In this document: positions 45,024 to 53,318 of the stretch, one piece after another
How the letters are laid out: every line of letters begins with the position of its first letter
How positions within the stretch are numbered: position 1 is the first letter of the stretch
NCBI RefSeq assembly: GCF_000498475.1
Contig: NZ_AVBI01000019.1
Span: forward strand, 186,001-250,000
Length of the DNA: 64,000 nucleotides
Reading direction: 5' to 3'
Source of the DNA: Flavobacterium cauense R2A-7
Lineage (GTDB): Bacteria; Bacteroidota; Bacteroidia; Flavobacteriales; Flavobacteriaceae
Notes under the pieces: model-generated
Database searches by the model: none
What the model saw: only the letters and a program-made list of their open reading frames with translations
What the model was told of the DNA's origin: nothing
Made by a program: the position numbers and the translations under genes

Positions 45024-46427
45024 ATGAATACTAAATATTACGACTTAATAAACCAAACCTTTTACTTCCCACAAGAAGAGTTTACTCTAAATAAAGACAA
45101 TCTACAATTTCACGGTATCGACTTAATGAAATTGGTAGAACAATACGGAACACCGTTAAAGTTCACATATTTACCTAAGATTTCCGAAAACATTAATAAA
45201 GCCAAAATGTGGTTTAGAAATGCGATGGAAAAACATCATTATGAGGCGAAATACTTTTATTGCTATTGTACAAAAAGCTCGCATTTTGAATTTATATTAA
45301 ATGAAGCTTTAAAAAATAACATTCATATTGAAACGTCTTCTGCTTTTGACATTGATATAGTGGAACGTTTGATGGAAGAAGGGAAAATCAATAAAAACAC
45401 TTTTGTTGTTTGCAATGGTTTTAAACGCGATCAGTATGTTACCAACATTGCCCGTTTAATCAATAACGGACATAAAAATACCATTCCGGTAATCGATAAC
45501 TTTGAAGAGCTTGATTTGTTACAGGAGCAAATCGACGGTAAATTTAAAATCGGAATTCGTATTGCTGCTGAAGAAGAACCAAAATTTGAATTCTATACAT
45601 CCCGTTTGGGAATCGGTTATAAAGACATTGTTCCTTTCTATCGTAAACAAATCCAGGACAATAAAAAAGTAGAGCTGAAAATGCTTCACTTCTTTATTAA
45701 TGCCGGTATTCGTGATACGGCTTACTATTGGAATGAGTTATTGAAATGTATGAAAGTGTACATTGCTCTAAAAAGAGAATGTCCAACTTTAGACAGTTTG
45801 AATATCGGTGGTGGTTTTCCTATCAAAAATTCATTGGCTTTCGATTACGATTACCAATATATGGTTGATGAAATCTTAAATCAGATTAAAATCGCTTGTG
45901 ACGAAGCAGAAGTTGCAGTTCCTCATATTTTTACAGAATTCGGATCGTTTACTGTTGGAGAATCCGGAGGTGCATTGTATCAGGTTTTATATCAGAAGAA
46001 ACAAAATGACCGTGAGAACTGGAACATGATTGACTCTTCTTTCATTACTACTTTACCGGATACTTGGGCAATCAACAAACGTTTCGTTATGATGGCCGTA
46101 AACCGATGGAATGATACTTACGAACGTGTACTTTTAGGTGGATTGACGTGTGATGGAGACGATTATTACAATTCGGAGCAACACATGAATGCCGTTTATC
46201 TTCCGAAATACAATAAAGAAAAACCTTTGTATATCGGTTTCTTTAATACCGGAGCTTATCAGGAAACAATCGGTGGTTTTGGCGGATTAAGTCACTGTAT
46301 TTTACCGCAACCGAAACACATTCTGATTGATAAAGATAAAAACGGAATTTTTGCCACTGAAGTTTTTTCGGAACAACAAAGAGTTGAAGAAGTTTTAGAG
46401 ATTTTAGGATACAATAAGAAAAAATAA
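45024..46427 (+). CDS. arginine decarboxylase, PLP alanine-racemase-fold type
   Basis: A 467-residue PLP enzyme making agmatine from arginine, the entry to polyamine synthesis. Fold-type III signs: PLP lysine in YCYCTKSSHFEF near residue 85, IETSSAFDIDIVERL, the glycine-rich LNIGGGFPIKN, and the C-terminal pocket FFNTGAYQETIGGFGGLSH. It is shorter than E. coli SpeA (about 650) but typical for Bacteroidetes. The deoxyhypusine synthase-like gene begins 25 nt after it and is probably cotranscribed. Confidence 0.88.
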   Translation: MNTKYYDLINQTFYFPQEEFTLNKDNLQFHGIDLMKLVEQYGTPLKFTYLPKISENINKAKMWFRNAMEKHHYEAKYFYCYCTKSSHFEFILNEALKNNIHIETSSAFDIDIVERLMEEGKINKNTFVVCNGFKRDQYVTNIARLINNGHKNTIPVIDNFEELDLLQEQIDGKFKIGIRIAAEEEPKFEFYTSRLGIGYKDIVPFYRKQIQDNKKVELKMLHFFINAGIRDTAYYWNELLKCMKVYIALKRECPTLDSLNIGGGFPIKNSLAFDYDYQYMVDEILNQIKIACDEAEVAVPHIFTEFGSFTVGESGGALYQVLYQKKQNDRENWNMIDSSFITTLPDTWAINKRFVMMAVNRWNDTYERVLLGGLTCDGDDYYNSEQHMNAVYLPKYNKEKPLYIGFFNTGAYQETIGGFGGLSHCILPQPKHILIDKDKNGIFATEVFSEQQRVEEVLEILGYNKKK

Positions 46428-46452
46428 TTTTACAATAGAAATATACAAAGCG

Positions 46453-47427
46453 ATGAGTAAAGGACCTATCAGTCAGTTTATAGAGAAGCATTACCTTCAT
46501 TTCAATTCTGCGGCATTAGTAGATGCTGCTAAAGGATATGAAGAACATTTACTGGATAACGGAAAAATGATGATTACACTTGCCGGTGCGATGAGTACTG
46601 CCGAGCTTGGAAAATCATTAGCTGAAATGATTCGTCAGGATAAAGTTCACATTATATCTTGTACTGGAGCTAATCTTGAAGAAGATATTATGAATCTTGT
46701 AGCACACAATTCATATAAAAGAGTTCCTAACTACCGTGATTTGAGTCCGCAAGAAGAATGGGATTTATTGGAAAACCACTATAACCGCGTTACCGATACT
46801 TGTATTCCGGAAGAAGAAGCGTTCCGTCGTTTGCAGTCGCATTTGTTTGATATTTGGAACAATGCTGATTCAAAAGGAGAACGTTATTTTCCACACGAAT
46901 TCATGTACCAGATGATTAATTCCGGTGTTTTGAAGCAATATTATGAAATCGATCCCAAAGATTCATGGATGGTTGCAGCTGCCGAGAAAAACTTACCAAT
47001 TGTAGTTCCGGGATGGGAAGACAGTACAATGGGGAATATTTTCTCTTCTTACTGTATCAAAGGAGAATTCAAAGCCACTACAATGAAAAGCGGAATTGAA
47101 TACATGATGTGGTTGGCCGATTGGTATCCGAAAAACTGTGCAGGAAAAGGAATCGGGTTCTTCCAGATTGGTGGTGGAATTGCGGGTGACTTCCCTATTT
47201 GTGTTGTTCCGATGTTGTATCAGGATATGGAAATGCATGATGTTCCGTTCTGGAGTTATTTCTGTCAGATTTCCGATTCGACAACAAGTTATGGATCGTA
47301 TTCCGGAGCCGTTCCGAATGAAAAAATCACTTGGGGTAAATTAGACATTACAACACCTAAATTCATAGTAGAATCAGATGCTACCATTGTGGCACCATTG
47401 ATTTTTGCTTACGTTTTAGGGTGGTAA
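46453..47427 (+). CDS. deoxyhypusine synthase-family protein
   Basis: A 324-residue protein. Eukaryotic and archaeal DHS moves the aminobutyl group of spermidine onto a lysine of eIF5A. Here the NAD-binding and active-site pattern is recognisable: MITLAGAMSTAELGKSLAEMI and SYSGAVPNEKITWGK, with K296 aligned to the catalytic lysine of the WGK motif. The HH pair found ahead of the active site in the eukaryotic enzyme is not seen (the stretch reads GDFPICVV). The true substrate in bacteria without eIF5A is unknown; EF-P or a free amine are candidates. In an operon with arginine decarboxylase. Confidence 0.85.
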   Translation: MSKGPISQFIEKHYLHFNSAALVDAAKGYEEHLLDNGKMMITLAGAMSTAELGKSLAEMIRQDKVHIISCTGANLEEDIMNLVAHNSYKRVPNYRDLSPQEEWDLLENHYNRVTDTCIPEEEAFRRLQSHLFDIWNNADSKGERYFPHEFMYQMINSGVLKQYYEIDPKDSWMVAAAEKNLPIVVPGWEDSTMGNIFSSYCIKGEFKATTMKSGIEYMMWLADWYPKNCAGKGIGFFQIGGGIAGDFPICVVPMLYQDMEMHDVPFWSYFCQISDSTTSYGSYSGAVPNEKITWGKLDITTPKFIVESDATIVAPLIFAYVLGW

Positions 47428-47454
47428 TTTTTTTCAAAAAAAGATTATTTTTAT

Positions 47455-47485
47455 TTGAAAAATACAATTTAGGATATTACATTTG
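47455..47485 (+). promoter_or_regulatory. promoter of acidic-tail protein gene
   Basis: TTG 47455-47457, a 20-nt gap, TACATTTG 47478-47485, about 28 nt upstream of the start codon. Confidence 0.7.
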
Positions 47486-47513
47486 ACCACATACAAAGAT
47501 TAAACCACAACGA

Positions 47514-47882
47514 ATGAAAAGAGTAATTGTAGATTACGCTAAATTAACGAATGAAATCTTGACCCTTTTGGTTGAGAAGTTTCCTGACGGATATGACGAT
47601 TCTGACATCATCCGTTTTAAAAACGCTAAGAATGAGACTATTGAAGCAGTAGAGGTTCGCACAGAAGATACTATCTACTTAGTAAAAGTGAGTACGAAAT
47701 TAGCAGATAGAATTGAAAATTTTGATGAGGATGATGACGACATTGAAGCAGGTGAAGATTCATTGGATGCATTGAAAGAATTGGATATCGATTCGGATTC
47801 AGACGATGACGATGATGATACTGACGAAACTGGAGATGAACCTGGTGAGGGAGATGAAGATGATGCTGACGAAGAAGACTAG
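47514..47882 (+). CDS. small protein with highly acidic C-terminal tail
   Basis: A 122-residue protein. Residues 1-~72 form a compact alpha/beta domain (MKRVIVDYAKLTNEILTLL, KFPDGYDDSDIIRFKNAK, VEVRTEDTIYLVKVSTKL). From ~75 on, nearly all residues are Asp or Glu with some Ser/Gly, probably disordered. The folded part looks conserved among Bacteroidetes, where it is sometimes labelled DNA primase without support. I assign no function; an acidic tail of this kind can mimic nucleic acid or bind cations or basic proteins. Confidence 0.7.
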   Translation: MKRVIVDYAKLTNEILTLLVEKFPDGYDDSDIIRFKNAKNETIEAVEVRTEDTIYLVKVSTKLADRIENFDEDDDDIEAGEDSLDALKELDIDSDSDDDDDDTDETGDEPGEGDEDDADEED

Positions 47883-47900
47883 TCAAAAAGCATATAAAGA

Positions 47901-47929
47901 AAAAAGGAACTCAATTGAGTTCCTTTTTT
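47901..47929. terminator. bidirectional terminator
   Basis: AAAAGGAACTCAATTGAGTT is the core of a perfect palindrome ending in CCTTTTTT, with an A-run on the opposite side. It serves the acidic-tail gene and convergent dinB-like gene. Confidence 0.88.
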
Positions 47930-47931
47930 CT

Positions 47932-48456
47932 TTATAAATATCGTTCTCTGAAAATTTTCATGTGATGGTTTTGATGTCCGATAATAATAAAGCCCAAAGC
48001 CCTTACCGACATTTCACGTTCGGAAGCGATTCCTATTTTAAGAAAATCTTCCGGAGTAAAACTTTTAAAAAGTGCTATCGTGGAATGTCGCACCATTGTT
48101 AGCTCTGTAAGTAAATCTTTTAAATGTCTTTTATTTGCAGAAGGATTTACCGCATCTGCATAAGCGTTTTCATCAAATCCCGGAAGTGCTGTTTTATCGT
48201 TTCTGGAAAAACGCAAAGCCCTGTAAGTAAAAACCCGTTCAGCATCGATGATGTGCTGGATGATTTCTTTGATGGTCCACTTCCCTTCCGCATAACGGTA
48301 ATCAAATTTATCCATTGGAATGTCCTGAATAAAATGTATGGTCTTATGCAAACTGATTTCCAGTTCGTCGATAAGATTTATATTTTCATCAAGAGCGTCA
48401 ATATAAGGCTGGTAAAAAGAAGCGTACTCACTTTTTTGTAGTTGTGTCGGATTCAT
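47932..48456 (-). CDS. DinB-family protein
   Basis: A four-helix-bundle metalloprotein of the DinB/YfiT class, 174 residues from ATG 48456 (MNPTQLQKSEYASFYQPY). A longer frame opens at 48507, but a terminator hairpin occupies 48492-48515, so the shorter start is right. The three metal-binding histidines fit: one in IKEIIQHIIDAERVF near residue 65, and two in the C-terminal GHQNHHMKIFRERYL. Members act in thiol-dependent transfer reactions or stress responses; the substrate is unknown. Confidence 0.85.
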   Translation of the reverse strand: MNPTQLQKSEYASFYQPYIDALDENINLIDELEISLHKTIHFIQDIPMDKFDYRYAEGKWTIKEIIQHIIDAERVFTYRALRFSRNDKTALPGFDENAYADAVNPSANKRHLKDLLTELTMVRHSTIALFKSFTPEDFLKIGIASEREMSVRALGFIIIGHQNHHMKIFRERYL

Positions 48457-48491
48457 ATTTGTTTTTTTATGTGGCATAAATTTAAATAAAA

Positions 48492-48515
48492 AACCCGAAG
48501 CTTTCACCTCGGGTT
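48492..48515 (-). terminator. terminator after Lrp-family gene
   Basis: On the minus strand AACCCGA pairs with TCGGGTT across a 10-nt loop, and TTTT follows. It ends the Lrp transcript. Confidence 0.8.
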
Positions 48516-48529
48516 GGATATTGATTTGA

Positions 48530-49009
48530 TTACATATCTTTAAAAATCGTATGCATCAAACGTTTTTTATCATTGATGCTCTCTTCAAGAGAAATCATGG
48601 TTTCCGTTCTGTAAACACCATCGATATCATCAATCATATAAATTACCTCTTTTGCGTGTTTGGTATCCCTTGCTCTGATTTTACAGAAAATATTGAATTT
48701 ACCTGTTGTAACGTGAGCTACAGTAACAAACGGAATTTCATTAATACGCTCCAATACGAATTTGGTTTGTGAAGTATTATGCAGAAAAACACCCACATAT
48801 GCAATAAAAGAATAGCCCAATTTTTCATAGTCTAAAGTTAAAGACGAACCCTGAATAATTCCTGCATCTTCCATTTTTTTCACACGAACGTGAACTGTTC
48901 CAGCTGAGATCAACAATTTTTTTGCAATATCAGTAAAAGGAACTCTAGTGTTGTCTATCAACATATCTAATATCTGATGATCAACTTCATCCAAACGAAA
49001 CTTACTCAT
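48530..49009 (-). CDS. Lrp/AsnC-family transcriptional regulator
   Basis: A 159-residue regulator with the AsnC-type helix-turn-helix (residues 5-60: DHQILDMLIDNTRVPFTDIA, SAGTVHVRVKKMEDAGIIQG) and a C-terminal RAM domain that binds amino acids and builds octamers (GYSFIAYVGVFL, VTTGKFNIFCKIRARD). It is transcribed alone, with a terminator. Proline dehydrogenase and arginine decarboxylase in the neighbourhood are possible targets, but nothing in the sequence shows this. Confidence 0.94.
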   Translation of the reverse strand: MSKFRLDEVDHQILDMLIDNTRVPFTDIAKKLLISAGTVHVRVKKMEDAGIIQGSSLTLDYEKLGYSFIAYVGVFLHNTSQTKFVLERINEIPFVTVAHVTTGKFNIFCKIRARDTKHAKEVIYMIDDIDGVYRTETMISLEESINDKKRLMHTIFKDM

Positions 49010-49095
49010 AATTAAATTTATCTATCTATTTATTTTAATAAAAGTCAAAATTAAGAATAATAAATTAATTATTTAGCAGTAAAACAATTAATTTG

Positions 49096-50250
49096 TTATT
49101 TTTTTAGCAATCCATTAACAATTTTATTATTAATACCTATAATGAAATTTGCTTCTGAATCTATTTTCGGCATTTTATCTTTTTGATTTTCAAACAATTG
49201 GTTTTCAAAATCATACGTTGTATGCCCGAAATTCCCCTCTAATCCTTCTGTTTGACGAATAGTAGCCTTAAAAACAACTTTTCCGTCTAAAAGAATTTCG
49301 TTATAATGGGCTGCAAAAGTAATACTTTTTTCAAAACCATCAAGTATTATTTTTACATTTTTATAAATAAAATCATAAAAAATAGATTTATTTTGAGGAA
49401 TATTAAAATAATCAGTAGTTTTATTGATAAGAATATCGTTTTTAGAAATAGAAATCAGTGCTGCTAAATACGAAATGAAGATCATTTTTCTTGTAACTTC
49501 ACGCTCATAATCGTTTGGATAATGACCCGCTTCAAAAAGTATGGTCGGAACTCCCAATGATTGAAACATATCTCCAATACAATTTAGATTAAACGAATCA
49601 TCAAAACGACCTATCTGATTGGGAATGTATTTCTGTAACACTTCATTCATTGAAGCTATTACGTTAATAGCGCTTTGCCTAACATCATTAACAGCTCTTG
49701 CTTCATTATAGGAAGGTGCTAAAAAAGAAACTGTAGCAGGATTTTTAGTATTTCCGGCTGCAAAAATAGAACGCTGATCATGCAGGTTAAAACAAAAATC
49801 AGGTTTAAATTCTTCAAAAGTACTGCGTAGTAACTGACTTTCCGGTTGCGATAAGTCAACGGAGTCACGATTTAAATCTATTTCATTGGCATTTATACGC
49901 GTATATGCTTCTGCACCGTCCGGATTTAAAATAGGAATACATAAAAAAGTAAACGTTTTTTTAAAACCAATTGCTGTTTCATTATCTGATGAAAGAAAAT
50001 TAAAAAAATCAAAAAGTGCTTTTGTTGTGGTTGATTCGTTTCCGTGCATCTGCGACCACATATAAATACGTTTGCTTCCGGTTCCGACTTTTACCGCATA
50101 AATAGGTTTTTCTAAAACCGATTTACCTATAACAGAAACTTCAAAATCGGCATTAAGTTTTTCTAAAAGCGGTTCAATATGTTTATTGGTGATATATCTC
50201 CCAAAAAGATATTGCTCTTTATTTACTTCGGTAATTGCGGTAAAATCCAT
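49096..50250 (-). CDS. M14-family zinc carboxypeptidase-like protein
   Basis: A 384-residue peptidase with zinc ligands H69 and E72 in SQMHGNEST, the substrate-binding region ANEIDLNRDS, and NLHDQRSIF carrying the third ligand. No signal peptide is visible, so it is probably cytoplasmic. Members remove C-terminal residues or cleave peptidoglycan-type peptides. It is divergent from an XRE regulator. Its -7 element TACTTTTG (50277-50270, minus) lies inside a TTTAC-N4-GTAAA palindrome, so repression by that regulator is likely (inferred). Confidence 0.87.
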   Translation of the reverse strand: MDFTAITEVNKEQYLFGRYITNKHIEPLLEKLNADFEVSVIGKSVLEKPIYAVKVGTGSKRIYMWSQMHGNESTTTKALFDFFNFLSSDNETAIGFKKTFTFLCIPILNPDGAEAYTRINANEIDLNRDSVDLSQPESQLLRSTFEEFKPDFCFNLHDQRSIFAAGNTKNPATVSFLAPSYNEARAVNDVRQSAINVIASMNEVLQKYIPNQIGRFDDSFNLNCIGDMFQSLGVPTILFEAGHYPNDYEREVTRKMIFISYLAALISISKNDILINKTTDYFNIPQNKSIFYDFIYKNVKIILDGFEKSITFAAHYNEILLDGKVVFKATIRQTEGLEGNFGHTTYDFENQLFENQKDKMPKIDSEANFIIGINNKIVNGLLKK

Positions 50251-50265
50251 ATCGTATTTTTTCTA

Positions 50266-50337
50266 TTTACAAAAGTAAACATCTTATTTTTTACATCGGT
50301 AAACAGTAAATTTTAATCATTTGTTTACAATCCTAAA
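50266..50337 (-). promoter_or_regulatory. M14 gene promoter with TTTAC-N4-GTAAA operators
   Basis: Perfect palindromes at 50266-50279 and 50290-50303, and a weaker one at 50324-50337. The first contains the minus-strand -7 element TACTTTTG. A further match (TTTACTTCGGTAAT, 50222-50235) lies within the start of the coding region. Confidence 0.7.
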
Positions 50338-50485
50338 CAGGCAATAAATAAATAGGAGTATTTATATTCTAAAGTCTGTGCAAATACCTACCTTTCTTTT
50401 TTATTTATTCAAATATTTGTTTTTCAGTAATTTATAATTAATTTGTTAAAGCTTAAATACAATAAAAAAACCTGTTTTATAGATA

Positions 50486-50570
50486 TTTACATATGTAAAA
50501 TTGGTTATTAAATACTATTTGTTTACATTTGTAATGCGACTAGTATTTTATAATTATTTACAATGGTAAA
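50486..50570 (+). promoter_or_regulatory. XRE gene promoter with three TTTAC-N4-GTAAA operators
   Basis: Sites at 50486-50499, 50522-50535 (one mismatch at the end) and 50557-50570, spaced 36 and 35 nt. The promoter is TTG 50501-50503, 20 nt, TACATTTG 50524-50531. The second palindrome covers the -7 element, and the third contains the start codon in its spacer. The stretch 50338-50485 is very AT-rich with no other signal. Confidence 0.75.
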
Positions 50571-51051
50571 CACAGAAGATTTTGTAAAAAGACTTGAAAT
50601 TATACTTGAATATTACGGATTATCAGCCTCCGGATTCGCTGATAAAATTGGTGTACAACGTTCCAGTTTGTCTCACCTACTCTCTGGTCGAAACAAACCG
50701 AGTCTTGATTTTATTCTCAAAATAATTGAAGTTTTTCCTGAAGTGGATTTGTATTGGATTTTGAACGGAAAAGGTAATTTTCCAAAAAGTGAACCAACCG
50801 AAAAGTCGATTTCAGTTTCCGATCCAACACCTACACTGTTTTCTGAAAATAAAACAGATGAAGTAAAATTCGAAAATCAACCCGATTTATTTTCTGCTGA
50901 ACCAACGGTCGAAAAAAATCGCGTATTTGAAAATCATGAAGAAAATTTTTCAAATACGCGAAATTTCAGAATTCCTAAAACCGACTCGGATATTGACCAA
51001 ATTGTAGTCTTTTATAAAAACGGGACGTTTAAAAACTATTTCCCGGAATAG
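50563..51051 (+). CDS. XRE-family transcriptional regulator
   Basis: A 162-residue protein with a classic Cro/CI-type helix-turn-helix at residues ~7-66 (YGLSASGFADKIGVQRSSLS then HLLSGRNKPSLDFILKII, and the end motif LYWILNGKGNF). Residues ~75-140 are a low-complexity linker, and a short basic/aromatic C-terminus (IVVFYKNGTFKNYFPE) may be an interaction peptide. The three palindromes at its own promoter, one over the start codon, imply autorepression, and two more over the M14 promoter imply shared control. No phage or toxin genes adjoin it. Confidence 0.9.
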   Translation: MVNTEDFVKRLEIILEYYGLSASGFADKIGVQRSSLSHLLSGRNKPSLDFILKIIEVFPEVDLYWILNGKGNFPKSEPTEKSISVSDPTPTLFSENKTDEVKFENQPDLFSAEPTVEKNRVFENHEENFSNTRNFRIPKTDSDIDQIVVFYKNGTFKNYFPE

Positions 51052-51052
51052 C

Positions 51053-51610
51053 TTATGTTTTAGGGACAAAACTATTTTCCGGAATTTTTCCTAATACTCC
51101 TATAAAGTTTTGCTCTAAAATCTTAAAATCGGCATCCTTATTACCAGTTGGCCAAAAAGGTTCACAAAGTTTAACTTCTTTTTTACCCCAATCAAAAGCT
51201 ACCGGGATAATTGGAACATTTGCTTTCAGGGCAATATAATAAAAGCCTGTTTTCCATTCGGTTACTTTTTTACGTGTTCCTTCGGGCGCGATGGCAAGAC
51301 GGAAAACTTCTCTTGTTTCAAATACTTTTGCAATGGCATCTACTTTGTTTTCATTGGTATGACGATTTAATGGCGCACCACCCATCCATCGGAAATAAGC
51401 ACCAAAAGGGAATTTGAACAATTCTTTTTTGCCTACAAAATTCATCTCTAAACCTACTATTCCACGGGTAAAAAGACCTAAATAAAAGTCATGCCAACTC
51501 GTGTGTGGGACAACAATCATGGCGCATTTTTTAATTTCCGGTGAAATTGTTCCGATAATTTTCCAACCCATTAACCGGCAGAATATAAACTTGTACAGAA
51601 TTTGTTTCAT
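51053..51610 (-). CDS. 1-acylglycerol-3-phosphate acyltransferase-like protein
   Basis: A 185-residue PlsC-like acyltransferase with the HX4D catalytic motif (H36-TSWH-D41), glycerophosphate-binding APEGTRKK near residue 110, and VPIIPVAFDWG. It is shorter than E. coli PlsC (about 245) and lacks a clear N-terminal helix. It belongs to the compact subgroup whose acceptor may be a lysophospholipid or another lipid. It is convergent with the XRE gene (2 nt apart) and divergent from the methyltransferase gene. Confidence 0.85.
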   Translation of the reverse strand: MKQILYKFIFCRLMGWKIIGTISPEIKKCAMIVVPHTSWHDFYLGLFTRGIVGLEMNFVGKKELFKFPFGAYFRWMGGAPLNRHTNENKVDAIAKVFETREVFRLAIAPEGTRKKVTEWKTGFYYIALKANVPIIPVAFDWGKKEVKLCEPFWPTGNKDADFKILEQNFIGVLGKIPENSFVPKT

Positions 51611-51666
51611 TATAAAAAATTTGGTTCAAAAATAACATTATATTTACGAATAGAAAGTGCAGTGCG

Positions 51667-52329
51667 ATGATTAAAAAGATTCTGAGTTATTTTATCCCCA
51701 TAAACATACACCAAAAAAATTCTGAAATCAATAAAAGCCTTGAAGTTACCTGGGCTAACGGTCAATTGGTTTTAGATTCTAAAAACACTAATTATTCTTA
51801 TGGAAGTTTACAGCGTATTCTTCGTAAAGGGTTGCACTATATTGGATTTGAACGCATTAAAGAGTTTAAAAACGTACTGGTTTTAGGTGTGGCCGGCGGA
51901 AGTGTTATTAAAACCTTAGTTGACGAAATTAAATTTAAAGGTCAGGTTACCGGCGTGGAACTCGACGCAAATGTTATAGAGATCGCCAATAAATACTTCG
52001 GGTTAAACGAAGTTGAAAATCTGGAAATCGTGATTGATGACGCGTTTGAATTCGTCTTGAAAACCAAAGAAAAATACGATCTGATTATCATTGACATCTT
52101 TCAGGATACTAAAATGCCTAACTTTTTATTTGAAGATTTTTTTATCAACCGAATTAACTTTTTACTTAATGTAAACGGGTTTATCCTTTTTAATACGATG
52201 ACTTTGAACAAAGCGGATAAAGAACGTAATTTAAAGTATCGTTCCCGTTTTGATGAAAATTATTCCGTTCGAATGTATCCGAAAGTAGAAGATCACAACG
52301 AATTGTTTACCATTAAGAAGTTGAAGTAA
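51667..52329 (+). CDS. spermidine synthase-like methyltransferase-fold protein
   Basis: A 220-residue protein with the spermidine synthase/Rossmann methyltransferase fold: VLVLGVAGGSVIKTLVDE, ligand-binding Glu in GVELDANVIEIANKYF, and DLIIIDIFQDTKMP in place of the usual catalytic DSSDP-type loop. It could transfer aminopropyl groups or be a related enzyme; the altered loop argues for caution. With arginine decarboxylase and the DHS-like gene in the same window, a polyamine role is possible. Monocistronic. Confidence 0.75.
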   Translation: MIKKILSYFIPINIHQKNSEINKSLEVTWANGQLVLDSKNTNYSYGSLQRILRKGLHYIGFERIKEFKNVLVLGVAGGSVIKTLVDEIKFKGQVTGVELDANVIEIANKYFGLNEVENLEIVIDDAFEFVLKTKEKYDLIIIDIFQDTKMPNFLFEDFFINRINFLLNVNGFILFNTMTLNKADKERNLKYRSRFDENYSVRMYPKVEDHNELFTIKKLK

Positions 52330-52346
52330 TAAAAGTCTGTAACACA

Positions 52347-52419
52347 TTGTCATTCCGACGAAGGAGGAATCCCATAAAGTTATTTAGATTATGAGATTCC
52401 TCCTTCGTCGGAATGACAA
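52347..52419. repeat. long palindromic REP-like element
   Basis: Arms 52347-52377 and 52389-52419 are 31-nt inverted repeats with one mismatch and an 11-nt loop; the core word is CATTCCGACGAAGGAGGAAT. It sits between convergent genes and may end both transcripts. From memory such a word is frequent in Flavobacterium intergenic regions. Confidence 0.8.
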
Positions 52420-52441
52420 CATTATTCAAAAAACAATTACT

Positions 52442-53167
52442 TTAAACCAGTTTCCTAGCTTTCTCCAAATCTTCCAAAGTGTCAATACCAATACTTCCAT
52501 GTTCGGTTTCCACCATTCGAATGCGTTTTCCGTATTCTAAATAACGAAGTTGTTCCAATTTTTCGGAAGCTTCCAATGCTAACATCGGTAAGCGGTAGAA
52601 ATCCATTAATGCTTCTTTTCTAAAAGCATAAATGCCAATGTGTTTCATATAACGAACTCCAACGTTTTCTTCTCTCGGATACGGAATCACCGAACGCGAG
52701 AAATACAACGCAAATCCCTGTTGGTCAACAATAACCTTAACATTATTAGGATTTTCAATTTCAGATTTGTCTTTGATTTCAAACATTAAAGACGCCAAAT
52801 CAACTTTCTTATCGGTATCGTTTCTGAAGATTTCAATAACCTGTTCCAACGGTTTTTTGTTGATGAAAGGTTCGTCGCCCTGAACATTAATTACCACATC
52901 AACATCCATGTTTTCAACAGCTTCCGCAATTCGGTCACTACCTGATTCATGTTCTTTGATGCTCATAATCGCCTTTCCCCCGTTGGAAAGAATCTCATTA
53001 TAAATCAAATCAGAATCGGTCACCACAAAAACATCATCAAATAATTTGGTTTCCAATGCGGCTTCATAGGTTCTTAAAATCACGGTTTTGCCTCCCAAAT
53101 CCTGCATTAGTTTTGCGGGAAATCTTGTGGAAGCATATCGGGCTGGAATTACGGCTATTATTTTCAT
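52442..53167 (-). CDS. kdsB: 3-deoxy-manno-octulosonate cytidylyltransferase KdsB
   Basis: Activates KDO as CMP-KDO for the lipopolysaccharide core. The 241-residue length is typical. Nucleotide-binding start [35 protein letters not shown], the metal-binding NVQGDEPFI, and a C-terminal [11 protein letters not shown]. It fits with the lipid A genes at 21901-26748, though it is not in their operon. Upstream lies an 8-nt-periodic repeat, so its promoter may be within or beyond that element. Confidence 0.96.
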   Translation of the reverse strand: MKIIAVIPARYASTRFPAKLMQDLGGKTVILRTYEAALETKLFDDVFVVTDSDLIYNEILSNGGKAIMSIKEHESGSDRIAEAVENMDVDVVINVQGDEPFINKKPLEQVIEIFRNDTDKKVDLASLMFEIKDKSEIENPNNVKVIVDQQGFALYFSRSVIPYPREENVGVRYMKHIGIYAFRKEALMDFYRLPMLALEASEKLEQLRYLEYGKRIRMVETEHGSIGIDTLEDLEKARKLV

Positions 53168-53171
53168 TTAG

Positions 53172-53317
53172 TTAAGGCACTAAGGTTCTGAGGTGCTAAG
53201 GTACTGAGTTTTATTTAAAGTTGCTGAGTGACTAAGTGACAGAGTAGCTAAGTTTTTTTAAAAAAAGCGGCTAAACTTCTAAATAACTAAGAAACTAAGT
53301 CACTCAGCAACTTAGTA
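53172..53317. repeat. 8-nt-periodic repeat array with inverted arms
   Basis: Octamers follow one another, e.g. CTAAGGTT then CTGAGGTG (53180-53195), GCTGAGTG then ACTAAGTG (53223-53238), and on the other side ACTAAGAA then ACTAAGTC (53286-53301). AGTTGCTGAGTGACTAAGT (53219-53237) is complementary to 53294-53312 with one mismatch. The array runs directly into the stop codon of the helicase gene. Confidence 0.75.
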
Positions 53318-53318
53318 A

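Noticed and set aside
53172-53317. CRISPR array
   Set aside because: Units are 8 nt and degenerate, with no unique spacers or cas genes; it is a periodic repeat instead.
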